Source: Macrothele yani
Lineage: Eukaryota; Arthropoda; Arachnida; Araneae; Macrothelidae
NCBI GenBank assembly: GCA_039090855.1
Contig: CM077010.1
Coordinates: 42,364,905 to 42,428,904 of the forward strand
DNA length: 64,000 nt
Direction of reading: 5' to 3'
Numbering within the stretch: the first letter of the stretch is position 1; the number at the start of each line of letters is the position of its first letter. Shown here piece by piece: positions 48,405 to 59,351 of the stretch. Under the pieces are notes generated by a model. That model saw nothing but the letters and a program-made list of their open reading frames with translations. It ran no database searches and had not been told where the DNA came from. The position numbers and the translations under genes are program-made.

Positions 48405-48631
48405 ACTCTGTGTGCTTGACCCGGTCAAGGAGAATCTGTCATGGACATCACACCGTTTCGGGACTTCCTGGTCCCTTCATGCACTTTCTGGAGTGACAGA
48501 TGTGCATCACCGTACTGCACCTCCATTCGGAGATGAATTTCAATAGGTTTCACTCCTTCACTACTAAAAAAAAAAGAATGGATGACAGAACGTTGCTCCT
48601 CTTTGGTGCATTTCCCAAGTCGAGCGGCCAT
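48405..48631 (-). pseudogene. Mariner C transposase, N-terminal part
   Basis: ATG complementary to 48629-48631: MAARLGKCTKEEQRSVIHS, then SSEGVKPIEIHLRMEVQYGD, SLQKVHEGTRKSRNGV, MTDSP, TGA (an Arg position), PGQAHRVV and, running into the first satellite unit, RTESITAVEG. A poly-T/A tract at ~48570 adds codons. This is the first HTH of a mariner transposase. The satellite begins exactly at its PGQAHRVV segment. Confidence 0.9.
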
Positions 48632-48809
48632 CTTTACACTGACACTGTGGCATCACTAAGCTCGTTTGCGCCATGCGGCCACCTGTATAAAAATCGTTTA
48701 GTCATTCGTAGCAATATTACCGAGCTACAGAACAATGACACAGTATTTTGAATTTCTTTTACCGCACTTTAAAGGTTTTCATTTGATTCATGTGATATAT
48801 TCGGTCAGT

Positions 48810-49179
48810 GTCTCAAACATCTGCATTGCTCTACATCGGAAATGTCACACCAAAACGTATTTGTCGGATTTCCATGTAAATTAGTGGTTATACGTGTAAA
48901 CGATCACAGTGACGAACCTAATACGGAGTGACCTAGGTTTCGATCGTCCACACCTAAAACTCTGGATCACTGCAGCGGAGGGATGTTGGTCAAGAGTGCA
49001 ATTGTAAAGAGGAAGAATGCCTGATCGACGTCATCGGGAACGCTATCATCACACGGACACATTTACCAGGTGAATCGTTAAAGAGATTCACTCTTCACTT
49101 AGATCATAGCAGCGGAGTGAAAACAGTAAACTTCGTACAGAACGCTAAAAATTCAGAGAACGCCAACAAGCTTCGTATA
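48810..49179. other. Unassigned DNA between mariner C and Tc1 copy B
   Basis: No motif recognised with confidence. It may be the decayed 5' half of the Tc1-like relic that resumes at 50540, but I could not align it. Confidence 0.35.
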
Positions 49180-50393
49180 CACTGAAGTTCCAGAAAAACT
49201 GGTACAGACGAACTTATGCAAAATACATGGCAACGTCACCTATGCGCCTACTCGGTTGCGTCCGCCAGTGCGTATATAAAGCGATAGACATCCTTGCCAG
49301 CTGTCAGAGCTGTTTTCGGCATGAGAATGAAAAGTAATAAAGATTTAAGCGATTCTCAATGCTGTGTCATAGTTGGTGCTCGTGAGGTGGGCCATAGTAT
49401 TTCGGAAGTAGAAACGAAGTTCGGATTTCGACCATTGCAAGGGTGTGCCGTGACTACAAGAATTCCTGCAAAACCTCCAACCTACCATACCAGTGTGGCC
49501 TTAAAAAGACATTGGGTGAACGTGAACATCGTCGGCTGTCAAGAATCGTTTCACGCGATAGGTGTGCAACACTCTCGCAGGTATCATCGGAATTCAATGC
49601 TGGAGCCTCAACAAGCATCAGCGTCTGGACTATGCAACGTACCCTGCATGATATGGGCTTTGGGAGCCGACGCCCAACTCGAGTACCCTTGATGGGTGCA
49701 CGGCACAGAGCTAAGCGCCTCGCTTGGGCACGGCAATACCGTCCCTGGACACTTGATGACTGGAAACAAGTAGCCTGGTCTGACAATTCGCGTTTCTAAC
49801 TGTATGGGGCAGATGGACAGATTCGTGTGTGGCGCAGACCCCATGAAGCCATAGATCCCGCCTGTCAACAGGGAACTGTACCTGCTGGCGGGGTGCCCGT
49901 AATAGTATGGGGTATGTTTATCTGGACTTCACTGGGGCCCCTGGTACGTCTACAAACGTCTGTGACCAGCCAACGCTATGTGCGCATCCTTTCTGACGAG
50001 GTACACCTGTTCATGTCCTGCATTCATGCTGATGGGTTGCGCCTGTTCCAACAGGACAATGCACCTCCACGCAAGTGTCGGGATGCCACATTATGGTTAG
50101 AGGAGCATTCATCTGAGTTTGGGGTGGTGCCATTCCCACCCAAGTCCCCAGATCTGAACGTGATAGAACACATTTGGGATGCCATGCAACGCGCTATCCA
50201 ACACAGGAATCCGAGACATCGGAATACACCCGAATTGTGGAATGCTCTGCTGGAAGTATGGTGTGCATTGCCTACAACATATTTCCAGAAGCTAGTGGAA
50301 TCCATGCCCCATCGTGTTTATGCAGTTCTTTGCTCCCGTGGGGAACCTACCAAGTATTAGACTGGTGTACCAGTTTTTTTTGGCACTTCAGTG
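49180..50393 (+). mobile_element. Tc1-like element, family 1, copy B
   Basis: Bounded by TA at 49178-49179 and 50394-50395, with ends CACTGAAGTTCCAG and GGCACTTCAGTG. It is 1214 bp, shorter than copy A, which has a 31-bp duplication and other indels. Confidence 0.93.
49321..50360 (+). pseudogene. Tc1-like transposase (family 1, copy B), two lesions
   Basis: Better preserved than copy A. ATG at 49321 (MRMKSNKDLSDSQ); a frameshift near 49430 moves to the frame that reads GEREHRRLSRIVSRDRC, then SVWTMQRTLHDMGFGSRRPT and WTLDDWKQVAWSDNSRF (first Asp). TAA at ~49797 replaces Gln. The remaining 177-codon frame reads VWGMFIWTSLGPLVRL, FQQDNAPPRK (second Asp), FPPKSPDLNVIEHIWDAM (Glu) and ends EPTKY. 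Thirty-six residues separate the second Asp and the Glu, so DD36E spacing. All catalytic residues are present, but the frame is broken twice. Confidence 0.92.
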
Positions 50394-50539
50394 TATATCG
50401 GCAAATGTTCTGTACAAAGTTAGGCGTTGTACATTGTTGCCCTTGCAGCCATTCTACCATCAGAAGAACAGTAATACTTGCTTAAAAGTAGTGCCGACAC
50501 AAGACAGACATTATTTCATAGACTCGTGGATGCAGGACT

Positions 50540-51120
50540 TCACTCATGGAACCCGTTGCGCACCGTGCCCATATCCAGTTATAATCGTCGCGAACGTCTT
50601 CTGTGGTACCGTGCTTCTGTGAACTGACAGACAAAATGGTTTCGTGTTATCTCCAAGAACGTATCTGTGTTTTGTTTGGTGTCCGATGATTGCCGGTTTC
50701 ACGTCTGCGGAAGACGTGGTAAAAGGACCAATTGAAGAGCAACTGTCCCGCGGCGTGAGAGTGAACAGCAGGAGTCAATCTCTAATATTCCTCGCTCGGT
50801 GATACGGGGAGAAAATTGTGGATGTTCTTGCTATCCCTTTCACAACGAGGCCACTAGACAACACATTTCAGGAAATTAATCCGAATCCGCATGCTGCGAA
50901 TATCTCCAAGGAACGTCTACGCAGGATCAAAGTCCTGGAGTAGCCAGCTCGTTCTCCGGATCTATCCTCAGTTGAACTTGTGTGGGGCGTATTTGTACGG
51001 CATCTCAACATTCATCCGCAGCGAGCGTAGGTAACCGCCGCCTTGAAGATAAGGTGCAGGAGTTACGGCGGGCAGTGCAGCAGGACGCCATGAGGTGTCT
51101 CCACGACATAATGCCGTGAT
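50540..51120 (+). pseudogene. Tc1-like transposase relic, another family
   Basis: Frames read WYRASVN, FCLVSDDCRFHV, then after damage NPHAANISKERLRRIKVLE, a stop, and PARSPDLSSVELVWGVFVRH (catalytic Glu), NIHPQRA, DKVQELRRAVQQDAMRCLHD. The second catalytic block (QQDN) is degraded. It differs from family 1, which lies just upstream. Confidence 0.8.
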
Positions 51121-51124
51121 GTAT

Positions 51125-51987
51125 CATTGAATGTGTTAGCAATAGAGATGGTGGTGACACTTGCTGGTGTTCCTTATTTTTCATACAATAAAATTTTCAC
51201 GAACTATGCTATTTTTCGTGTACTATACCCTCTCTCTCGCTTGATTTTGAGTAGATTTGAAAACTCAGCCATGCCAATTTGGTCTTCCGTTCTGCTCCTA
51301 TCGCTTCTGTTTGTTTTTTTCAATGTTCTTTCACCTTTTCTTTACAATTGTTTCTACAAGTACACCGCAAAAAAAGACTGATTTAAGTCTATTTTGATGC
51401 TCAGTTTATCGCTGAGTAAGTCAGATGAGTATTTTTCGTATCCTGCAACAAAACCCCTGTTGTTCTTAACGATATTGCGTAGAAGAGTAACATTTTTTAT
51501 GTGAAGAGTGTGGGGGAACTAGACATAGAAGAAAATCTGCCCTTTTTACCATAATAAAATTTAGCTTCCAGGTTTCAGTCATGTACAACAGTATTATTAA
51601 AAACTATCAAAGCAAAGGAAAGCATTCGATATTTATTTCTCTCTTTGCCAAACATTTCACGAGCTCATTTAGAAATTCTTTCGAAGGTCCGAGAAAGTAA
51701 CTCATCTGTAATTGAATCGCTTTAAATGAACTGAGATGTATTTTTATTGGTTTTCAAACAACTAATAATCCTTATACATGTGAGCATGCTTCAATTTTTC
51801 CATCCACAGCTGTGAAACAAATATGAACGGACGCCATTTTCAAACACTTTAGGAAAAGTAACCTGCCATGAATTACGAGAATTTTTTTTTAGACTTCACT
51901 TATTAAGCAAACAGCAAAGCTATCGTTTGGATGTAAACCATAAACTTTAAATATCAGATCACTCTTTCTGATTATGGAGCACACATA
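51125..51987. other. AT-rich DNA, nothing secure
   Basis: An 84-codon hydrophobic ORF at 51127-51381 has no recognisable domain or supporting context and is not annotated as a gene. Confidence 0.5.
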
Positions 51988-52225
51988 CAGTAGTGGCCAA
52001 AATTGTGGAAACCTTTTGGAAATAGTGGATTTTTGAGGTTTGATGGCTCACAACACCAGTGTTTTTTAGAGGAATACCATAAAATTATATATCAATGGAA
52101 AGATAATTTCATCAAGAATGTAATGCAATAACCTTTAGGAAGGGTTTTGTAGTAGAACGGCAGTTATGAAGAAGAAAAGTGAAACACAGAAAAAATGAGA
52201 TATGAAAAATTTCTCACAATGTCAA

Positions 52226-53258
52226 TTAACACTTAGTTGGGTAACCTTTAGCGTTAATTACGGCCTTACAACGCCTTCCCGTGGAGTGAACCAAGTTTCG
52301 TAGTTCTGCAGCTGATATAATGTGAAACCAATATCGAATTATTGCTTCTATTAATTGGGTTTTATTTTGGGGCTGCTTCTGACTAACAAGTTTCTTTATT
52401 CGGCTCCATAGATTTTCGATGGGCTTAAGGTCCGTGCAATTCCCAGGCCATCCCAGCAATGGAATATGTTTATCTTGAAACCACTTTTTGCACACAGCAG
52501 CTACATAACATGGATCTGAATCCTATTGAAATATTAATGCTTCATTATCTTGGAAAAGATCACGTGCGGAAGGCTTCAGTTTGGGCTCAATTATTTTATT
52601 ATTGTATTTTGGCCATTTATATTCCCATTAATCACGCAAATTCTGCCCACACCTTTTGATGTCATACAACCCCAGATCATAACACTAACTGGGTGTTTCA
52701 CGGTACATGTAATGCTGTCAGGATGCAGATCTTCTCCGATTCTTCTCCTTACGTATTTTATGCCATCACCACCAAACAGGAAGATTTGGTCTCATCACTC
52801 CAAATAACACTGTCCCATTGTTCCGTTGTCTAGTTAACATGGGTTTTAGGCCAGTTTAATCTTTTCAGCCTTTGTTTGAGAGATAAAAATGGCTTTTCTT
52901 GTGGAGTTCTAGCTTTAAGACCAAATTCCTGCAGTCTGAGCCGAACAGTCCTTGCACTCAACTTTACATTTCATTGCGCCATTTCATCTTGTTTACACTC
53001 AGATGATTTTCTTCTGTAATTTAGGCACAGTCTCCTAATTTTTCTTTCATCACTTGCTGTTATGCACCTTTTCCTGCCTTTACCAGTCTGGTTTTATAGC
53101 GACTGAGTCTCCTTATACCTCTTCAAAAATTTAGAAATGCCATCTCTGGTTCAGTTTCCACTAATTTTTCTTCTAATTTCTTCCTAACTGAAGCCTTGTT
53201 CACTTAATAGCACTATTTTACATCGCTTTCGGGGTGACCAGTCAACTCTTTGCGCCAT
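52226..53258 (-). pseudogene. Tc1-like transposase, DD34E, with several lesions
   Basis: ATG complementary to 53256-53258: MAQRVDWSPRKRCKIVLLSE with an HTH region, then DERKIRRLCLNYRRKSS, LSARTVRLRLQEFGLKA and VIWSDETK (first Asp). The glycine-rich loop is frameshifted. IFQ, stop, DSDPCYVAAVCKKWFQDKH contains the second Asp, and CTDLKPIENLWSRIKK the Glu; 34 residues lie between them. It ends GYPTKC and stop. Length (~345 codons) is normal for Tc1. At least three stops and frameshifts make it inactive. Confidence 0.9.
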
Positions 53259-53743
53259 GTCTTTAATTTTATTACGTTTTTCAAGCTCACTAGGTGAAAG
53301 AACACATAAAACCCCAACCAACTTGGTAGCAATCGCAAAACACACTGACAACTGTTATCCTCTCAGCTCTAATACATGACATCAATAGCTGAAACCTACT
53401 GTGACCTGATTGGCTCATTATCAAAACTAGATGACACCTGATTGGCTCTCTAAACACTCATGCTCGTTAGCTACATTCAAATGAAGGAAAGCTACTTCAT
53501 ATCAATCTAAGCAAGCTTTGCTATCTTGTTCTGGTTATTTGGATATTACTTTTCATAGAATACAGATAATTGAACAAACTTTGCTGCATTACATTCTTGA
53601 TGAAATTGTCTTTTCATTAAAAACATAGACTTAAGTCATTGCACGATCCAATTTCATGTAAAAAATATGCTCAAGTGCTACACTGAACAATATTTATTTA
53701 CATGAGGTTAAAAGCTATATACAATAGATTAAAACACAAGATC

Positions 53744-53772
53744 TTTCGCAGTAGCAGCTACTGCATCATCGG
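53744..53772 (-). other. Hammerhead-ribozyme-like core, left PLE copy
   Basis: The reverse strand reads CCGATGA, a hairpin (TGCAGTAG/CTACTGCG with loop CTG), then GAAA. This resembles the conserved core of hammerhead ribozymes, which PLEs are known to carry, but it has C where the core has U and an extra base before helix II. Confidence 0.35.
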
Positions 53773-53933
53773 GTGACACATAGCATATGGAACCAGAGTT
53801 CTTAAATAGTTTTAATATGATGGTATTGAAGGAACTATAAAGCGCCGCCTGACGGTAGAGTAATGACATACATCACTCAAATACATTCGTAACACCCTCT
53901 GGAAAAAAACCCCAAAAAAACTCAGAATAGTAA

Positions 53934-55367
53934 TTATAAAGGTAATGGTAGTCCATTTAACAAGTTCTTCCAGGCCCGAGGAATATGGTACGGCATATCA
54001 TCATTGCAACATTTATCACCGAGCTGGTGAAAAAACATGCTTTCCATATACAATAAAGAAACTTTGTCCTTTGGGCCGTAAGTCAACAGATGCGAAGCAT
54101 TCCAGTCAGGAATGTAGGTACCAGCACTGACCAGGCGTGAGAGAGAAATATCAGTAGATTTACGCCTGATATTAAACTGATGTTCAGCCAACCTGATACC
54201 AAAATTTCTAAAAGTCGAACTTACGTATCTACTATCAGGTACATCAGGAACAACCGACCTAAGTGGAACACAATAAACCCCATGTCTTGAAAATCTGTGA
54301 AAGTCCCAATCTTTACGAATAAAAGAAAATAACGACCTAGTCTTTAGACCGAAGGCCAAATGACAACCTCGGCACAGACTACTCAAACCAGAGCAAACAC
54401 TAGGTAGGTAATCCAGCGAACCCACAATTTTTATTCCACGAGACGGGCGTGCAAGTGTAGTAAATCTCAACCTCGATACATGAGCAATTATATGGGAGAT
54501 AAAACTCTGGGTGTATCCATGGCTAAGAGCAATGCCCCCAATGATACTGAATTCCCGTTGGCGTAAACGAGAAGTGGAAGAGTGTGTGAACGCGCGACGA
54601 ACAAAATAATATAGTGCCGAAAGTTTATAACGGAAGGGATGAGCCGAATTAGCAAGGATAATACAAGAAATAGCACAAGGCTTGCGGTAGACAGAAGTAG
54701 TTAAACGATGGGATACTGGGTCACGCTGTAACATAATAATCCAGAAATGGGAGGGAGCAAAAATTCTTAGCCTCAACTGTAAAATTGATAGATGAAAACT
54801 GAGCTGACATAAATTCGGAAAAAAACATAAATTCATCGAGAGAATAAGTCCAAAAAATAAGAATATCATCAATGTATCTTAAATATAATGCGGGACGCAA
54901 GACACATTGACTAAACACACGCTCTTCCAAAGATTGCAAGGCGATTTCCGCCAAAACTCCAGACAGGGGCGAACCCATAGGCGTACCCTCTAATTGTTGG
55001 TAAATAACGCCATTGAATTTGAAATAGGAACGTTGGTGAATAAATTTCAAAACTTGCACAACGGCTAAGGCTTCCACGGGTTGGCATAATCCAAACGGAA
55101 GGAGCCTGGAGTCAATAATATCAATAACATCGGGAGCAGGAGCACTGGGGAACAAAGAAGTTACGTCAAGAGATGCCATAATAAAATCATTACCTCCAGA
55201 GTTAAAAGAACGAATTCTATCTAAGGCCTGCTTTGAGCTTTTAATAGAAAATTGTGAGTCGGAAATCAACGGAGCGAAAACATCTGCCATAGCCCTTTCC
55301 AGAGTACGACAAGGGTTAGAAGAACTGGATACTAAAGGTCTAATAGGATGTCCTGGCTTATGCAGCT
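53934..55367 (-). pseudogene. Penelope-like reverse transcriptase/GIY-YIG protein, left copy
   Basis: On the minus strand: LHKPGHPIRPLVSSSSNPC (RT finger motif), SLDVTSLFPS (RT motif A), GTPMGSPLSGVLAEIALQ (motif B), YLRYIDDILIFW (YxDD catalytic motif C), then a one-base insertion near 54745 after LPFLD. The frame then reads RDPVSHRLTTSVYRKPCA, a linker, and GVYCVPLRSV with YVSSTFRNFGIRLAEHQFN, the GIY-YIG nuclease domain. It ends LLNGLPLPL and stop at 53934. YVS replaces the YIG tripeptide. The N-terminus is truncated. Confidence 0.92.
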
Positions 55368-55382
55368 ATTCCTCATAAAATT

Positions 55383-56954
55383 ATGAGGTTTGACTCCTGT
55401 GCAGCTAAAGTAGCGGCATTGGGCAAGTTGAAAAACCATTCTGCCTTGCCAATTTCCATTCTTCGTTCTATGCACCCACCCCCTTGCCCCCATGTGCCGG
55501 ATTTTTTTGGTAGGGTTAAGCTGCATAAGCCAGGACATCCTATTAGACCTTTAGTATCTAGTTCTTCTAACCCTTGTCGTACTCTGGAAAGGGCTATGGC
55601 AGATTTTTTCGCTCCGTTGATTTTCGACTCACAGTTTTCTATTAAAAGCTCAAAGCAGGCCTTGGACAGAATTCGTTCTTTTAACTCTGGAGGTAATGAT
55701 TTTATTATGGCATCTCTTGACGTAACTTCTTTGTTCCCCAGTGCTATTGTTCCCGATGTTATTGATATTATTGACTCCAGGCTCCTTTCGTTTGGATTAT
55801 GCCAGCCCGTGGAAGCCTTAGCCGTTGTGCAAGTTTTGAAATTTATTCACCAACATTCCTATTTCAAATTCAATGCCGTTATTTACCAACAATTAGAGGG
55901 TACGCCTATGGGTTCGCCCCTGTCTGGAGTTTTGGCGGAAATCGCCTTGCAATATTTGGAAGAGCGTGTGTTTAGGCAATGTGTCTTGCGTCCCGCATTA
56001 TATTTAAGATACATTGATGATGTTCTTATTGTTTGGACTTATTCTCTAGATGAATTTATGTTTTTTTCCGAATTTATGTCAGCTCAGTTTTCATCTATCA
56101 ATTTTACAGTTGAGGTTGAGAATTTTTGCTCCCTCCCATTTCTGGATATTTTGTTACAGCGTGACCCAGTATCCCATTGTTTAACTACTTCTGTTTACCG
56201 TAAGCCTTCTGCTATTTCTTGTATTATCCTTGCTAATTCGGCTCATCCCTTCCGTTACAAACTTTCGGCACTATACTATTTTGTTCGTCGCGCGTTCACA
56301 CACTCTTCCACTTCTCGTTTACGCCAACGGGAATTCAGTATCATTGGGGACATTGCTCTTAGCCATGGATACACCCAGAGTTTTATCTCCCATATAATTG
56401 CTCATGTATCGAGGTTGAGATTTACTACACTTGCACGCCCGTCTCGTGGAAAAAAATTGTGGGTTCGCTGGATTACCTACCTAGTGTTTGCTCTGGTTTG
56501 AGTAGTCTGTGCCGAGGTTGTCATTTGGCCTTCGGTCTAAAGACTAGGTCGTTATTTTCTTTTATTCGTAAAGATCGGGATCTTCTTCACAAATTTTCAA
56601 GACATGGGGTGTATTGTGTTCCACTTAGGTCGGTTGTTCCTGATGTACCTGATAGTAGATACATAGGTTCGACTTTTAGAAATTTTGGTATCAGGTTGGC
56701 TGAACATCAGTTTAATATCAGGCGTAAATCTACTGAAACTTCTCTCTCACGCCTGGTCAGTGCTGGTACCTACATTCCTGACTGGAATGTTTCGCATCTG
56801 TTGACTTACGGCCCAAAGGACAAAGTTTCTTTATTGTATATGGAAAGCATGTTTATTCACCAGCTTCGGTGATAAATGTTGCAATGATGATATGCCGTAC
56901 CATATTCCTCGGGCCTGGAAGAACTTGTTAAATGGACTACCATTACATTTATAA
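55383..56954 (+). pseudogene. Penelope-like reverse transcriptase/GIY-YIG protein, right copy
   Basis: Longer 5' end than the left copy: MRFDSCAAKVAALGKLKNHS, PDFFGRVKLHKPGHPIRPL, SLDVTSLFPS, GTPMGSPLSG and YIDDVLIVW (YxDD). A one-base loss near 56452 ends the first frame at 56501. The GIY-YIG part continues in another frame from 56459 (GVYCVPL, YIGSTFRNFGIRLAEHQFN). An extra base near 56868 causes an early stop, but homology reaches TAA at 56952-56954. RT and nuclease together normally carry out target-primed insertion. The lesions differ from those in the left copy. Confidence 0.92.
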
Positions 56955-57103
56955 TTACTATTCTGAGTTTTTTTTCCAGAGGGTGTTACGAATGTATTTC
57001 AGTGATGTATGTCATTACTGTACCGTCAGTTCGGCGCTTTATAGTTCCTTCAATACCATCATATTAAAACTATTTAAGAACTCTGGTTCCATATGCTATG
57101 TGT

Positions 57104-57140
57104 CACCCGATGATGCGGTAGCTGCTACTGCGAAAGATCT
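57104..57140 (+). other. Hammerhead-ribozyme-like core, right PLE copy
   Basis: CCGATGA at 57107, hairpin TGCGGTAG/CTACTGCG (two G-T pairs), then GAAA at 57132-57135. The left copy has A in place of one G, making that pair A-T, so the stem is kept. The same reservation about the core applies. Confidence 0.35.
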
Positions 57141-57654
57141 TGTGTTCTAATCTATTGTGTATAGCTTTTAACCTTATGTCAATAAATATTGTTCAGTATA
57201 GCACTTGAGGATATTTCTTTACATGAAATTGGATCGTGCAATGACTTAGGTCTATGTTTTTATACGTTACGCACAGCACGAAATGATGTTATAGTGATCA
57301 TATCTTTTCATTGATATATAATTATATGGTATTACTCCAAAAATGTGGTGTTATGAGCCATCAGACCTCAAAAATACACTTTTTCCAAATATTTTCCATA
57401 ATTTTGACCACTACTATATCTTTCGTTACTTTTGATACATATTTTGTCGTTTCCGTAAAACAGTGCAACCAATTAAAATCTTTAGCTTTCCGTATCATTT
57501 CTTGAGCCGAAAATATTTAGATTTTCATGGAAAATGCAATGCACTGATCTTCAGTTCTCCGTCACGGATATAATCAAAGCACACCAACATCCAGACAAAG
57601 TAAAGTTCGTCCTGAGAATTATTTGAAACGCAAAACCCGTGACAAAAAAATTGA

Positions 57655-57826
57655 AGTTACAATCGTCTGTTACGAAATACAAATTTGTCCGTGGCGGAAT
57701 ATCGAACCAGCATCCTTCTGCTCCGGTGCTGAATGCTTTCCCACTTAAGTTAGGCCGGCAAGTGCTAATCACTACTACTTGTCGTCTTGACATGTGCGTC
57801 GCATCTGATGTAGGTACGTCACATAC
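57655..57826 (-). mobile_element. SINE family B
   Basis: On the reverse strand, A box-like TAACTTAAGTGGGAAAGC and B box GGTTCGATATTCC. The other side ends in GATGTAGGTACGTCACATA, shared with the copies at 63590-64000. The Tc1-like fragment that follows appears to have inserted at the TA in this end. Confidence 0.7.
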
Positions 57827-58545
57827 ACAGTCATATCAAAATAATATGAACACCTACCTAATAATGGAAATAACCACATTTGGCCCTCATGACAGCGGCG
57901 AGACCGTGTAACATGGACGCAATGAAGCCCTGGAATGTTACCCGAGGCATATGTGCCCATTTGGACTACAGAAGAGCACGGAGGTCCCGGAGATGACGTG
58001 TTCGTGGGTCGGCACGTCGAACCTGTCGATCCAAATAATCCCACAAGTGCTGTATGGGATTCAGGTCGGGGCGATTTCGCCGGCCAAGTGAAAATGGAGA
58101 CATTGCTGTCTGGTTCCTGGAACCAGTCGCGCACCCCGTTAGCGACTTGGCACGGCGCATTGTCTTGTTGGTAGACACCATCGCCACCATGGTAAACATC
58201 CAACATGAAGAGAAGCATGTGGTCAGCGAGGATGGTCAGATAGCCACTGGCGTTCAAGGACCCAACCAGTGATACCAGCAATCTCAGGTCATACCAGGAA
58301 AATTTCCCCTAGACATGCGTACTGCCACCGCTAGCCTGCGCTTGACCGACAAGCGTATTTGGAAGTTGGTTCTCGTGTGTCTGACACCGTATCCGCCACT
58401 ACCCGTTACTTCTGTGGAGTAGAATCCTCGATTCGTCAGGCAACCTTTCCACTCTTCCACTGTCCAATGACGGTAATCCCGTGCGAACTGCAGGCGTCGT
58501 TGCCGATCGACCTGAGTTAACATGGGTACCTTAAAGCAGCGTCGA
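57827..58545 (-). pseudogene. Tc1-like transposase, 5'-truncated (DD36-type spacing)
   Basis: The terminal repeat begins CACAGTCATATCAAAATAAT at 57827 after TA. Minus-strand coding starts within the gene: VDRQRRLQFARDYRHWTVEEW, DESRI (first Asp, frame-shifted), GYLTILADHMLLFMLDVY, YQQDNAPCQVA (second Asp), then after a frameshift RPDLNPIQHLWDYLD, where Gln replaces the catalytic Glu. The end reads VMRAKCGYFHY. The other terminal repeat is missing. Confidence 0.88.
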
Positions 58546-58555
58546 CTCCGGAGAC

Positions 58556-58760
58556 CGCGAATGGCTGAGTGGTTAGCAGTTCAGACTACCAATGCAAGGT
58601 CCTCTGGTTCGTTCCTGGGCTGATCTTGCGGAGGTGGTGTGATTTGCTAACAATCACTGAATATTCGCCGTGCATCGGACGAGCACGTTAAGTGACGGCC
58701 CCCAGGTTGTACCCACTGGTTAAATGGGTATCTTTTCCTATGCCCCCCTCCTGAAATTCT
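58556..58760 (+). mobile_element. tRNA-derived SINE, third family (putative)
   Basis: A box TGGCTGAGTGGTTAGCAG (Ser/Leu-type tRNA style) and B box GGTTCGTTCC lie about 34 bases apart, followed by a GC-richer body containing CACGTTAAGTGACGGCCCCC. The 3' limit is uncertain. Confidence 0.5.
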
Positions 58761-59351
58761 CTCACCCCGCTATGTGCAACATGGTACTTGTAGGGTGGTG
58801 CCATCTACTGTATTCTAATCTCACTACAAACTGTTCTGTCAAAGTCGCTAGACTTGCTCTCATTCCTTCCGTTTCTGTGTCCTGCTCAAAAGGCGAACTC
58901 GCTGTAGGTGGCTGGGACCTAAAATCTACTCACTGTGGACGGAAATCCTACAAGAAAATGACTCATACTTGCTGAGACCCATGCGTAACAGGGTTCGCTC
59001 TACTGTTATCGGGGACACGTACCTGGATGCCCAGTGGTCCACTGTTGCGCGTCGATTGCTCTTTGGGAGTCCACAGTTGTGACGTTGCTAGGTACCCGGT
59101 GTGCCAGCTCTCCATTCTTGGCTATAGCCTTAAAACAGCGCCTCGGGAACAGTCTGCTGTTTCTGAGATGCTTTCATCCTTGGCGAGGTAGCAGATTACA
59201 CTGAACAACAAAAAGAAACTTTTTGTTTGTTACAAAGACTGCAAATGTTGAATCATGCAGTATGTTTCATGCTAATTACAAATCTGCTTGCTAAGTTTTG
59301 CTAGCGAGCATAGTTCTCGAGCAACCTGTTGTTGCAGTGTACAATAAGCCT
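58761..59351. other. Unassigned DNA
   Basis: No gene or repeat recognised. Confidence 0.5.

Larger units (their letters stand above)
23280..48800 (-). mobile_element. Mariner element C expanded by a 24-kb internal satellite
   Basis: Minus-strand mariner whose transposase N-terminus is at 48405-48631 and C-terminus at 23398-24136. The array between them consists of copies of the missing HTH segment. Possible terminal repeats lie near 23278-23310 and 48780-48805 (CCAAATATGTA and CCGAATATATC in inverse orientation), but pairing is poor. The host element alone would be about 1.3 kb. Confidence 0.85.
53619..57302. mobile_element. Two Penelope-like element copies, tail-out inverted pair
   Basis: Flanked by the 10-bp target duplication TCTTTTCATT (53609-53618 and 57303-57312). 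The left copy runs on the minus strand (5' end ~55367), the right copy on the plus strand (5' end ~55369). Together they form an inverted repeat with ~1.75-kb arms and a ~150-bp spacer belonging to the right copy only. The outer ends are PLE 3' ends and match in inverse orientation (CATAGAC-TAAGTCATTGCACG on the left). The right side has ~40 extra bases. Both copies are 5'-truncated. Confidence 0.88.
51988..57416 (-). mobile_element. Tc1-like element with long terminal repeats, interrupted by PLEs
   Basis: The left end CAGTAGTGGCCAAAATTGTG starts at 51988 after TA. The right end, reading inward from 57416, gives TAGTAGTGGTCAAAATTATG and continues to match the left end (TTTTTGAGGT, GATGGCTCA, ATTATATATCAAT) for over 100 bp. 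The terminal repeats are thus long, about 150 bp. The right repeat is split by 3.7 kb of inverted Penelope-like sequence at 53619-57302. Without it the element is ~1.75 kb. Confidence 0.9.

Noticed and set aside
51127..51381. 84-codon hydrophobic ORF that could be a membrane protein
   Set aside because: It is AT-rich, has no recognised family, and lies between transposon relics; hydrophobic ORFs are expected by chance in T-rich DNA.
53934..56954. Retroviral or telomerase-type reverse transcriptase
   Set aside because: The RT is followed by a GIY-YIG nuclease domain and there are no gag, protease or LTR sequences, which identifies Penelope-like elements.
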